Below, piece after piece: positions 11,497-23,055 of a stretch of 23,079 nucleotides of DNA. Under the pieces are notes generated by a model. It ran no database searches. It was not told where the DNA came from and was given only the letters and a program-made list of their open reading frames with translations. Source of the DNA: Nephromyces sp. MM_2019 (taxonomy: Eukaryota; Apicomplexa; Aconoidasida; Nephromycida); the NCBI GenBank assembly GCA_015657535.1, contig JADHZB010000398.1, positions 1 to 23,079 on the forward strand, read 5' to 3'. Position 1 is the first letter of the stretch, and every line of letters starts with the position of its first letter. The position numbers were made by a program, and so were the translations under genes.

Positions 11497-11524
<28 letters not shown>
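11497..11524. repeat. (TA)n microsatellite
   Basis: An uninterrupted TA run upstream of RSM22. Two opposed open frames over it are artefacts. Confidence 0.9.
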
Positions 11525-11683
11525 ACAAACAGAGTATGTAGAATTATATTTCCAGATGTGATATACACACTATGTGTTATAAACAAATATGTAGGATTTA
11601 CATAACTTCCTCCAAATACACATTGAAACACTGATATATACACATACATGCACACAATTGTAAGACCAGAATTTATATATAAG

Positions 11684-14600
11684 ATGATATTTAGATCATT
11701 TTTGAATATTTATTCAAGGTATAGACACACATATTACCTTCGATATGGTTACAGACACCAGAGTACATGCCGTGGGTATGATTTTGACCCTATACCAACA
11801 TCATCTACTTTACCCTCTGAAATTAACAAATTAGATGGCCCCTCATTATTATCATTTAAAAGCATTTCATTGCCCTCAGAAATCATTAAAAAAATTGAAT
11901 TTATTTTAAAAAATTTTGGACATAAATTTGACCTCGAGAAGATGGGCTTATATATTACCCGTAAACTCCAATCTCGGTCTAGTGTCGAACTCCCACGTGT
12001 ACTTAAATCATGTATGTGCCTACACATTACATTTATAAGCACACACACAAACTTTTATATATGTATAAACACACATTCACTCTTATGCATGTATGTACAT
12101 ACACACATACTTATATATTTATGTACACACACACACATACTTATATATGTTATTTACATTATTTCTATGCATTACTTACACACATTATTTATATGTTACA
12201 ATAACATATATAAATGTGTTTTTTATATGTTACACAAACATATATAGATACATAATATCAATTCCTTTATATATACATTTATATAAACTTTTACGCATTT
12301 CACAATTTTTTTTTAGCTAAATTAATTATGGATAAATCTGAAAAGTCCATTTCAAAAAAAATTCTAAAAAATTTAAAAATTAAAAACAACGAAATAAGAG
12401 AGGAAGAACTTCCCAAAGACTCTGAAATCTTTTTAGATGCTTTATCAAAAGCTGAAGATTCAAGGCATAAAGTATGTACTTACACACACACACACATTAT
12501 ATCATACATTATATCATACACAACCACATATGATGCATATTATATAATACACACACCCTATATCATACACATTTTATCATACACAAACATTATATCATAT
12601 ATTTTATCTCATACAAACACCCTATGTAACATTTATACACAACAATCTATCAACACATACACACAGATGCATAAATACCCATATACACAGATTTATAGAG
12701 ATATACACCCACTCACAGACATATACATATATATATATGTGAATATAATCTGTACCTATATTACACTCTTTTTTCAGCTATATAAGATGACTTATTTTCC
12801 GGAGGCTGCCCTCTCTTTATTAGGCCAACGTTTTGCGGGGATGTACGCTTCTCATTTTCGTATACTTTCAGAGGTAAAATAGCATACATTTATGAGTGTA
12901 AAGTAGTCTATAAGTATGGGTATAAAATAGCACATATTTGTTTGTATGAAATAGTACACAATTATGTGTATAATTATACACTTTTACTTGGTATATATAT
13001 ATGCATATATATATACCAAGTTTATGCACATTACATTACACACTTTGACCCAGATTAAGAAGCGGAAACCTGACTTTACACCTCGTATAATGATGGAATA
13101 TAGTGCAGGATTTGGGCCTGCTACATTGTAAGTAAATTAATATGCAATTTGAATATATATACACACATACATATATATGCAAACATATATATATTTACAT
13201 ATTCACACACACGCACACACAATGCATAATTTATGATTAGGGCTGCAAGGATGATTTGGGGGAACGAATTTACAGATGCTTTAGCCGTTGAATCTTCAGA
13301 GAACCTTTCACAGATTGGCCAATATTTAACACAAGGTATTTAGCAAAACATTTTCACTTAATTACACACATTTAAGCAGACATTTACATTTACACATGAT
13401 TATCTTCTTACATATTTAAACATACACACACATAAACACATATCTCCCCTCTAATATTTACAAATATTAGATTTACCCTATATACGTTGGCAATATAATA
13501 TATATGAAGAAACTCAAAAATTTGACCTTATTATACTAAATTATTCAATGTTTGATTTACCAAATAATGAGGTGAACTATATATGTTTATACACATACAC
13601 ATACATATATACACACACACTTATACACACATATATATATATACTCATATGCACACACTTACACATATAAACACAAACATACACACTAATACACACACAT
13701 TAACACATATATATATATATATATATATGTGTGTGCTTTATGTTTTGGACTTTAAGTCACGCCTCTCCCTTATAAGGAATTTGTGGAATCGTCTATGTAA
13801 CGGGGGTATTCTTGTGAGTCATCAATTTGAATATACTAGATTTACTCATTCTTTTACAATATTATAAGCATTACTGTGTATGTATGAATTTATAAGTGCT
13901 TATATATACCTAGTATATTTGACTTTGTAAATAATTCATGTGTATATGTGTATCTACACACAATCTATTTATCACTTACAGAACATGTTTTTATGTATAT
14001 ATATAGGTTGCAGTAGAGTCTGGTACACCCACAGGATTCCGTTTAATTTTCAATATCAGAGAATTATTTATTACAGAGTTAGGCCAAATGAAATATCATT
14101 TTGTTGCACCGGTAAATAAATTCACCTTATGTATATGCATTTTTTATATTTAGTCTGTAACACATATTTTTATAAATAGATCTGCTTATTTTACACATAT
14201 TCATATTTATACACATATACACACAATAGTGCCCCCATGAGAGTTTTTGTCCCCTTGCTATCACTGGCAAAGACTGGTAAGTTGAACTTAATCATATCTA
14301 GATGCGTAAAAACTCTCTATACACATTTAATTGACGCATACATACATGAACGTTAAATGTGTATGTATGCACTCTTAGAAACACACACATATATAAATAT
14401 AAACATGCAGAGACACACACACATACATATAGACACGATATATATAACTAAGACTACATAATATGCAAATATACACACAGGTGTCACTTCTCACAAAGAA
14501 TACAACAAATACCCAAACATATATATCGTAAATCAAGGGTAATTTATTGCTATTTATAATAATCTTTTTTATTTGTGTACATACTAGTGTGTATATGCGT

Positions 14601-16493
14601 ATCTATATTTATATATTCATGAGTCTATGTGTATAGAATTATTATTATATACACCTATACATTACACTATATATGTATATAAGACATTTCTTATATACTC
14701 TATTGTGTATATAATATAAATTTCATATTATAACCTACATTATTTACGTGTGTATAGATTAATTTATAAAATACAACAACCTGTCTCTAATAACCTGTGT
14801 GTAAAATACACCCATCTATTATAGAAACGTGTGTAAACATCGCCTAATACTTACTATATCTTTATATATGATGGCATAACATCACCTACGTGTGTAAAAT
14901 TTATGAAAATTATATAGTCCATCAAATAGGTTCCTATAAATATGATATAGATTTGTGCACGTGTAAAAAATAATGTAATTTATAATCTTTAAAATATGTG
15001 CGTGTAAAAACATACTTAGGATAGAAAAGCAAATAATTTTGATGATGAGAAGTTTAGTTACATTGTCGTTGGTAAAGGGAAAGGCCCAAGGTTTGTTCAT
15101 AATTTTTACACACATACACTTACACACACACACACTTATAAACACACATAAACTAACACATTATTTAACGATTTTTGCACACGAATTTGTCATTTTTATT
15201 GAATCCTCAGAGATATTTACAAATCTGAAAAATATGCACCCACTGCAGAAATGAAATCATATTTCTGGCCCAGAATTGTTTTGGTAAATTTTACAGATGT
15301 TTTATTCTATATAAAATGTGTAAACCTTTTTTCATTTACATATTGGATATACAGCCTGTTATAAAGCGTGGGAAACATACCTTAATCGATGTGTGTAGTG
15401 CCCCCCACTCATTCGAAAGATTGGTATATATATATATATGAGTATATTTAGGCTACTTTATGTATGTACATTTGGTGGGGATGTTATGTGTGTATAGATG
15501 GTGGAGGTGCTATATATATATATAATATATATTATGGGTTTATGGATATGTATATACAATCCTATATATGCACATCTTATCATGTTGATCGTTATAGCAT
15601 ACACATCCTCAGAAATTTGTACATTTTTCATGCGTATATATCTAGAAGAGTGTTTTATATATGCATGTGTATGTTTATAAGCGTAGCTAAAATGCGCTTA
15701 ATTGTCTATTTATTATATACATTTCTCTTGTTACTCTTAGGTAGTAACAAAGAGTAGCCCTAACGATGCTGGATACAAGTAATACAAACATACATATGTA
15801 TCTACATTAAGCTTAAAATTCTTTTACACATCAACCTAATTTCATTTAAACACCAAGCCGAACTACTTTTAAACACCATATAAAATTAATTTTACGCACC
15901 CATATCATTTCTGCTCTATTAATCACACACAGATGCCACACACACGCACTATTTTATCTCATCTACCATTCTAAGTTTCATACACATATCTAACTAACTT
16001 TCATACATAATGTCCAATAATCAACTTACATACACACATAAACATATCTTACACGCACACACGCACACCAACATATATATTATAGGATTGCTCGAAATTC
16101 TTTATGGGGTGATTTATGGCGCTATCCAAAACGTTATAGTAGGCCTGACGCACGGGATTACACACCTGACGACATTAAAAATCATCTTCATAATTTGAAT
16201 AAGAAAATTGATAAGGTAAATAATAAACAATTATGTACACACAAAAAGCCATAATTATAGCATATTATACACACACAAACACAAGACATTAATTAAAGCT
16301 TATTGCACACTTCCACACATAAAGCAATTATTATAGCATATTGTACCTACACGCCCACAAAACAATAATTAAAACAAATCATGAATACGCACACGCATAT
16401 TCACTTATATAGGTACAACAATATGAGAAGGATATACCCAAAGATATAAGGGATAAATATATAACACAATCACAAAAATACTTTGGTGTTTAG
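11684..16493 (+). CDS. RSM22: mitochondrial RSM22/METTL17 family protein
   Basis: Sixteen exons: 11684-12011, 12317-12471, 12778-12873, 13054-13127, 13241-13335, 13471-13571, 13757-13813, 14007-14111, 14230-14276, 14481-14538, 15020-15090, 15211-15283, 15355-15423, 15741-15778, 16086-16215, 16413-16493. All junctions are GT-AG with matching phases; the product is 525 aa, usual for the family. A basic, aromatic N-terminus (MIFRSFLNIYSRYRHTYYLR) suits mitochondrial import. Residues ~164-193 carry the YFPEAALSLLGQRFAGMYA region; ~210-215 hold a degraded SAM motif I (SAGFGP); ~235-241 read ALAVESS. Cys 338, 344, 354 and 434 match the 4Fe-4S ligands (CPHESFCPL, DWCHF, LIDVCSAP). DLWRYPKRY is near the end. 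The family helps assemble the mitoribosomal small subunit. An in-frame ATG at 11648 would add 12 residues. Confidence 0.93.
12986..13021. repeat. 36-bp perfect palindrome in RSM22 intron 3
   Basis: ACTTGGTATATATATATG followed at once by its exact reverse complement, with no spacer. The CTTGG/CCAAG ends are not part of the TA run, so this is more than a microsatellite. It could fold into a hairpin in the pre-mRNA or a cruciform in DNA. Confidence 0.85.
14746..15012 (+). repeat. dispersed ACGTGTGTAAAA-like motifs in RSM22 intron 10
   Basis: The longest RSM22 intron (14539-15019, 481 nt) carries about six related motifs: at ~14746, ~14794, ~14827, ~14888, ~14958 and ~14999, spaced 30-70 nt. Examples are ACGTGTGTAAA and CACGTGTAAAAA. 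Unlike most introns of this gene, the GT-rich strand is the sense strand. No exon is needed here: exons 10 and 11 join in phase 0. Confidence 0.5.
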
Positions 16494-17581
16494 AAAATTA
16501 AGCGTGTGTAATCTTCAGCTTATTGATTTAACAACTTTGTGTGCTTAGATAGACATACACACCAAGATGTGTGTCTATATATGCATGTATGTGTCAATTT
16601 ATATTCACATACACTTAAAAATAAAAATATTGAAATATTTATAAAAAGCATATAGAAATTATACACTTTCTTTAAAGTCCTAAACCAAACATTTTTCTCT
16701 CCTTATATACACACACATATATCCATAGGTTTGGATGTATTTATGTGTGTCTATATGATTATAACAGTTATTTATACTATACAAATGACTGAGAAATTTT
16801 CATTACTCTCAAAGTTGTAAATCTTATATTGCACACACATTTCAACAGCCCACAATTTTTATTAACATGTACACACATTACTACACTTCATAATTTGTAG
16901 TACACGTATTTAATTAAAAATAAAACTAATTTTTTATAAATTTTATTAACCCATATTTCATATATTTGAATTTTATTTGGATAAATTGAATTATTTTATA
17001 ATAATAGGTTTACCAAACCCAAAATAAATATGTGTGTATTAAAATAATTGCACATTTATATTTAAATATTTATTTATTTAAATTTATCTATATTTACACA
17101 TAAATATGCATACATATAGATATACACTAAAAAAGATTAAATATAACATCTAAATATGTATATAGATAAATGTATAGAATAGATAATCGAGATTTATTTA
17201 CACTATAATGTGTACACAATATACATATATAGGTACATAATATGTATCATTAAATAAATATTATATATAGAATCTAAATGTTATATATATATTGTTTATA
17301 CAAAAAATAAATTACTTCACTAAAAGACTTTCGATTTTATAATTTCTAGTATATTCTTGGAAAACAAAAATTGAGACTTTTTTTAGATATGCAATTGTGA
17401 GTAGTTTTCCAAAAGCTAAACACAGTTTTATACCCATAAACACACCTATTTATACCTTCAGACACACACAAATATATTTATACCTACATACATACGGAAG
17501 TATATATATCCAAAAAATGATTACATATAGGCAGACATAAACATATGTATTAAAACATTCATACACACGCATAAATACGAT
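16494..17581. other. RSM22 downstream region, no gene seen
   Basis: AT-rich sequence with scattered ACACAC tracts on the plus strand. I see no open frame with protein character, no tRNA-like fold and no tandem repeat beyond simple A/T runs. The RSM22 3' UTR presumably lies in its first part. Confidence 0.6.
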
Positions 17582-17609
17582 ATTTTGAAATAATACATTA
17601 TTTCAAAAT
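17582..17609. repeat. 13-bp perfect inverted repeat, 2-nt spacer
   Basis: ATTTTGAAATAAT, spacer AC, ATTATTTCAAAAT. It ends 9 nt before the start codon of the pseudogene at 17619. It could be a hairpin in the old 5' UTR or a binding site. Confidence 0.85.
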
Positions 17610-17618
17610 TATTTAAGA

Positions 17619-18309
17619 ATGAAGAATTACACACATGAAAATATATTTAATTCATTATATAATAGAAAAAATTCATTTATAATTTCATTATTATTTCTAG
17701 CCTTATATTTATATTTAATTTCACCTTCTACACCATTTAATATTAACACATGGTATACAATAATTTCATTGATGCCAACACTTACATTATGATAGAGAGC
17801 TTTAGATATAACAGGTAGCATACACACACAAGAAATTATATATAAACAACTTTTTATATATATTTGGTATTCATTAACATTATTTATTATATTATGTAGC
17901 TTACAAACACCTGTAGGTTATATAGCACAAACTATTACAAAATTTGTAGCTACAATTTCATGGTCATTTATACTTTTATTTAATTATACATTATAAAGCT
18001 ATTAGATATTGGGAGAAATCAATTCTATATAGTATTATAGCTAGCATATTGATTATATCTACTCTTGTGTGTGTAATAGTTATCAGTGAAACATATCTTA
18101 ATTAATATATTATTATATATGGTATAACATCTATAATTATGTCAATTGCTTCATTTTTACAGAAAGGATTTGATAATATTATTTTACTCTCTACATTTTT
18201 GTTGTAACTAAGTGATATTACATTAGTTGTACACATTTTCTTTTTTAATCACTTCATATTTTCACCCTTTTATCAATTTCATTACATTATATTTCATTTT
18301 ATATCATAG
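17619..18309 (+). pseudogene. decayed multi-pass membrane protein gene
   Basis: From ATG 17619 (MKNYTHENIFNSLYNRKNSF) a protein-like frame of about 230 codons can be followed, strongly hydrophobic with several membrane helices: FIISLLFLALYLYLI, LFIYIWYSLTLFIILC, ISWSFILLF, SIIASILIISTLVCVIVI. It carries clear lesions: adjacent TGA TAG at 17790-17795; a +1 frame change at 17994, where TAA would end the old frame and KAIRYWEKSILYS opens in the next; TAA at 18103-18105 and 18205-18207; and a final TAG at 18307. The polar pieces RALDITGS and ASFLQKGFDN lie between helices. The layout loosely recalls equilibrative nucleoside transporters, but this is not secure. A gene with unseen short introns is a weaker alternative. 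Confidence 0.6.
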
Positions 18310-18374
18310 TTGAATATTATAATTCATTTGAACTCAAAGAAGAAATTTGAAATCATTTAAGATAGTTTTTCGAG

Positions 18375-18590
18375 TGTGAATTGAGCGAGATTTGGAGTGT
18401 GAATATGAAATTTAGGGTGGAGATGGGAGATTTGAGTACCTGTGAGGAGATTTTTGGTGTGTGTAGAGATTTGAGTGTGTGTCGAAATTTAAGATGAGTG
18501 GAGATTTGATTGTGCTTATCAAAGTTTTGGTTATGTATGGAGATTTGAGATTGTGTGGAGGTTTATTTCGAGTGGAAATTTGAATAGAGT
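18375..18590. repeat. degenerate GAGATTTG minisatellite
   Basis: About eight variants of GAGATTTGAGTGTG occur at 20-40 nt spacing on the plus strand (for example near 18388, 18427, 18448, 18465, 18500, 18540). On the minus strand this reads as a Lys-Ser-Pro-rich open frame ending in LPSPP, which I take as a by-product of the repeat rather than a gene. Confidence 0.6.
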
Positions 18591-18659
18591 TGTAGGAATT
18601 TTGGGCTCTGTGTGTGCGTGTGGCATGGTGTTGATTAGAGTACACTCGAAAAATTAGTT

Positions 18660-19200
18660 GTATATGTTCTTAAGAAATTTCTGTAAGGTGTCGACATAAA
18701 TGAATAGGTTATATCACTTTATTTCTTTTTGTAAAATGTGATAGAACCCATGTGTGTATTTACGTTTTGATTTATGTTTAGTTATGAGTTGAGTATATTT
18801 TTGATATATGCGAAATATATAGATTCCGTGTATATTTATCAAAAATATATATACTAAAACATATATTTATAAATAACCTAATCGGTGTATGTGAGTATGG
18901 TTGTGATAGTGTTTATAATCTCCAATATTACATAGTTAGAAACGGAAAAATTGGTGCATGCTATATAAAACTCACACATATTTGATAATCCAATACTCTA
19001 AATGTTTTTGTATAAATTATAGTAAGTGTGTTTTAAAAGTAGAAAAAAAATACTAACTGTTTTTGTTATCAATCATTGGTGACAGAGTTTTTTACTACAT
19101 TTAATAAACTATTCATTATTGGCTTGCAAAGATTAATTATAATTGTTATATAGTGTGACCCTATTGCTTGTTCAATTTGCCTGAATAAATATATATACAT
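18660..19200. other. non-coding, no feature seen
   Basis: AT-rich sequence between two minisatellites, downstream of SEY1. No open frame of note on either strand. Confidence 0.55.
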
Positions 19201-19214
19201 ATGTGTAAATGTGA

Positions 19215-19480
19215 ATGTGGATATAAATGAATTCATTCATTCATTCATTCACAAAGTGTGTATTGAAATTTTATTCAATTGTTCGGAGTGTGTGCAAATA
19301 TAAAATTTCATAAATTTATTCAATGTGTGTATATCAAGAATGTCAATTAATTATTCAGAGTGTGTGCACAAAAGTAAAATTCATTAATTTATTCAAAGTA
19401 TGTATATATATATATATATTGCATTCAATATAATCTAATGTGTGACTATATAGGTCTATTCGTTTGTTCAAAGTGTGTGT
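19215..19480. repeat. degenerate TATTCA...GTGTGTG minisatellite
   Basis: Five or six imperfect units of roughly 35-60 nt share TTATTCAnnGTGTGTG followed by AAAATTTCATTAATTT-like spacers (near 19270, 19316, 19351, 19389, 19460). An (ATTC)n run at 19230-19250 starts the block. It abuts the SEY1 stop codon, so it is either 3' UTR or a last intron. Confidence 0.6.
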
Positions 19481-19490
19481 AATGTGTAAC

Positions 19491-22400
19491 TCACCTATGA
19501 AACATATAGAGAGCTCCCGCTAATGCCAAAAAGAGTAAAAAGTAGGCGGAAAAGAAGAATCTAATTAGGGTCACCAGTTCATCAAAACCGAGTATAAATA
19601 AGAGTACCCAAAACATAATAGGTATGCTAGACCATCCACTTATATTTTTCTCTCTCAGTGTTAATATATAAGTAAGTTGTTCTTGTGAGTGTGTGAGAAA
19701 AAAATCTAATGTTTTCTCTTTGGTTGAATAATTCTTCATTTTTTTGATAACATTTTTTGACTTTTCTTCACTCAAATTCGTCTTTTCAAATGAGATATCG
19801 AATTGGTCCCATGTTAATATCCATGCTATATTCAGATGTGTGTAAACATTATTATAGTATATTATTATATAATATTGATATATTACACTAGTATACTTAA
19901 TCATTATATGTTTTGCTTGTGTGAGGTAGGTGAGAGGTTTTATTTCTATTTCTTTTGAATTCTATGTCTTTATATTCATGTTTATAAGTGTGGATGTGTA
20001 TGGTGTTTGTGCATGTATCTATGTATATACATACACAGTGTGTTATAACTCTGCACATACATATGTGTATACATAGCTTAAATAATTGCGTAAAATGTGT
20101 GTACCATTTGTTTTCTTTTGAGCATTCGAAAATATCTCCTGAACTTTTTCTCTAGAAACATCTGTCCACTGAATTTTATAAAATGTAAGTTTATATAAGC
20201 ACATTAATAATATACATATTGTGTGTACATAAAAATGTATATATATATGAAGAGTATGTGTATACAACTGTGTATTATATATATATATATATATATATAT
20301 ATTTCAAGGGTTATAGGTGTGTAGTAAATAATGTGCGTGGGTATGTGTGTGTGTGTGTGTTGGTTAGTTGTGTTGATTAATTGAATTGTAACACGGGTGT
20401 AATTATGAAAGTGAACCTTTGTATTTTCTGGGGGTACGAACATTGATTTAAATCTGAGGTGTGTAAATAAAATAAGAGAATAAAAAAAGTTAGATAAGAT
20501 GTGTGCCTGTATGTATTTAATATATCTTACTTATCCATAGCTATATTTTCAGCCTGATCATGTATTGTAGCAAGGATGTTAACTAATTCAAAAACTGCAC
20601 ACGTTTTACAAAAGCTGTGAAAATCACTAAATGTGAGGTCAGTAGTTAAATTTGACTGTAGGCCCATCCAAGCCACACAATAGCTTGATTTATATTTCAT
20701 AGGTAATGAATCAATGTGTGTGTTAATGTGTGGCCAAAAATCTTTTGCCTCTATACCTATAAAATGTTTATAAAAATGCATATATGTTTTTTTATGCGTC
20801 TTCATGTGTGTTTAATGTAGTTTCATGTGCTTATATGCGTATGTTTGGTGTAGTTTTATGTGTGTATATGTTTGTTTGATTATGTTTATAGCCACTGTAT
20901 ATATAGAAAATTTATTAGAATATAAATTTATACATATATATATTCAAATTATGTGTTACCTTCCATATATATGAGTTGTTTGATGTTTTTCGAGTCTACA
21001 TGAATTTGGGCCTAATATGTATATATATATATATATATTATATGTGTGTATTTACATGTTTATGTGAAATTATATATTCAAAATAATAATAGATAAAGTA
21101 ATCAACCTGAATTGTTTTATTAAATGTTTCTAAAAGTTTTTCATTCATCTTTGTAAATAAATCTCCCATGAGGCCTATACATTCAGAGTGTGTGTGTGCA
21201 TATTTACATATATATAGATTTAGGTATGTATGAATTTATGTGCATAAATACACACAAACACATGCAATATATATATATTTATAATTATATATATATATGC
21301 ATACACATATACACACAAATGCACACACAAATACACACACATGCACACATATAAATACACCCACCCACCCACACACATACACACAAACAAACGTGCACAA
21401 ACACAGACACACGCATTATGAGGTTACGTTCAATTTTTTGAGTGGCATGTGTAGCACTAAAATTTTGATGTTCTCCACAGAATGTTATTGAGTGCGTAAG
21501 TACAATTTCATTGAATTCAGTTAGTATAGAATTAGTCATTTTCTCTCTGTTTATAAATAAGTTTATTCACACTATTAAATATATATATATGGTGCGTGTA
21601 GTTCATATAAAGACTATAAAAATTGGGTTAATGCATGCCTAGATAAATGAATTAGGTAGTTGTGTGTGTAGAATTTCTGTATTATGCCAAATATCCATTA
21701 TAATGTGTTGAAATTGCATAAATGCTTAGATGGTATGTAAATGTTTTTTGTAGGTGTGTTATGCTCGGTGTGTATATATAGCTGGGTATGTTTGTGCGTA
21801 TGTGCAATGTATGTGTGTGTATATATTGTTAGGTGTGTATGTTTATGTACAAGATGTGTCTATTTTCGTACAGTGTGCGTGTGTATCTATGTGCGAGATT
21901 TGTGTAAGGTGTGTGTATATACTAACTTATATTCTCCAAACGAGGCCCATTTGGTAAATAAAGGGCTATCCTAATGTGTGTAAAAATGCAATAAAATTAA
22001 TAATTTTTATTCCTAAAACTTATCAAATATTTTACATCGTCAATGGGTTCTTCTAAATTGGTTGCCTCCATAAAATGGTTCCTTTTGATGTAAAAAATGG
22101 TGTGGAAATTTTTTTAAATAAAATTAAGAATTTCCGCACTTACATAATTTTTGCTGAGTATTGCTTAAAAAGTTTATTGGCAATGTGACCGAATTGTAAG
22201 TTTGCCACTTTCTCAATTTGAGATAACAATCTACACAAATACACATACATTTGTAAATTTATTAACAAATAAATTTTTATACATACACATATGAAGATAT
22301 ATACGTATACATTCTTGAAGGCATATTCTCACAAACTTGAGAATAGATATAAACACGCTTAAAAATACATGCTTATGTATTAAGACAGCTATAATTAAAA

Positions 22401-23055
22401 CATGACGCCTACACACATGTCGATTTCCAGAGTGTGTGTAGTTATTATCTAGGTTAAGTTGTCAATGGATTAATCATATGTATATAAGCGTTTATAAATA
22501 TAGTATATATTTGAAGGTTTATATATTTATTGTAAGCGTGTAAAAATTTTAGGGTAATACAGGGGTTAAAACAGTGTGTGTGTAAAATCTATGTAAAGCA
22601 TGTGCAAAGCGTAAGTAAAATTGCGTGTAAATAATTGTTTGGTAATAAAGGATGCTTACGCTGCAATAAGTTCATATTGAATTTCCTTCGCACAATTTTG
22701 TTTATGGCGGCTTGATCCCTCCATATAAATCTCTATATAAAGATGTGCGTATATATATATATATTTATGTGTGTGTATGCATATATATATATATGTGTGT
22801 GTATATGTATATATATGTATATATATGTAACGTGTGTGTATGTATAAGAACAACATAACCTATAGAATTGATAATAAGTGTTTGGGCCCATTCAACAAAA
22901 TTTTTAACCTCAGTTTTGGATGAAATTTTTGTTTGTGTGTCAAATTCTTTTTGAGTTTGACTTAACACCATAGCCATAATTTCTCGACATTTTGTCATTG
23001 AAATCATATCTGTGATACTAGGTATATCTAATTCTCTATTTTCAATGATTCTTTT
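19491..23055 (-). CDS. SEY1: SEY1/RHD3 ER-fusion GTPase, C-terminal part
   Basis: Twelve minus-strand exons: 23055-22860, 22732-22660, 22230-22144, 22081-22036, 21970-21927, 21546-21428, 21174-21107, 21011-20960, 20756-20531, 20453-20393, 20168-20105, 19825-19491. All are GT-AG with matching phases and give 456 residues. Recognisable family segments are ENRELDIPS...TKCREIMA just after the GTPase domain, the long helical bundle (FWPHINTHIDSL; FKSMFVPPENT...NYTRWTDVSREKVQEIF), and the membrane hairpin SIPIMFWVLLFILGFDELV plus LLFLALAGALYMF. SEY1/RHD3 (atlastin-like) dynamin-family GTPases fuse ER tubules. The N-terminal GTPase domain lies beyond the right edge. The frame ends FHR with TGA inside an AG|GTGAGT donor match, so a further exon is possible. 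The weakest junctions are GTTACA (20392) and GTTGAT (21106). Confidence 0.88.
20274..20302. repeat. (TA)n microsatellite in SEY1 intron
   Basis: A TA run between the exons ending at 20393 and starting at 20168. It is followed, in the sense direction, by the short exon with WTDVSREKVQEIF. Confidence 0.9.
21300..21415. repeat. (CA)n-rich block in SEY1 intron
   Basis: Dense ACACAC on the plus strand with a CCCACCCACCC core, so the sense transcript is GU-rich here. This is opposite to most introns of the window. Confidence 0.8.
22741..22859. repeat. (TA)n/(TG)n tract, SEY1 intron
   Basis: This intron (donor GTTATG at 22859, acceptor TATAG at 22734-22733) consists almost wholly of alternating TA and TG runs. 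It separates the CREIMA exon from the YMEGSSRHKQ exon. Confidence 0.8.

Larger units (their letters stand above)
9863..11683. promoter_or_regulatory. divergent promoter region of the cyclase and RSM22
   Basis: The two genes start back to back, so both promoters lie here. Bases 9895-10270 are TG-rich on the plus strand, which is CA-rich in the cyclase sense. Bases 10560-11050 are CA-rich on the plus strand, the RSM22 sense. The switch falls near 10.4-10.56 kb. No defined promoter element can be named. Long open frames across this stretch are products of the simple repeats. Confidence 0.5.

Noticed and set aside
12010..12320. Overlapping Tyr/His/Thr-rich frames in RSM22 intron 1
   Set aside because: They read through intron sequence of CA and TA repeats; the flanking exons join in phase without them.
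15464..15757. Plus-strand frames near the RSM22 exon ending at 15423
   Set aside because: They lie in intron 13; exon 13 (phase 0) joins the exon at 15741 and restores the family sequence.
17790..18207. Reassigned stop codons as an explanation for the broken frame
   Set aside because: COX2A, RSM22, the cyclase and SEY1 contain no in-frame stops and end at TAA, TAG or TGA, and a frame change is also needed.
18412..18645. Minus-strand Lys-Ser-Pro frame
   Set aside because: Explained by the GAGATTTG minisatellite; no upstream acceptor gives a convincing join to SEY1.
21300..21415. Possible G-quadruplex in SEY1 intron (three GGG tracts on the sense strand)
   Set aside because: Only three adjacent G tracts are present; a standard quadruplex needs four.
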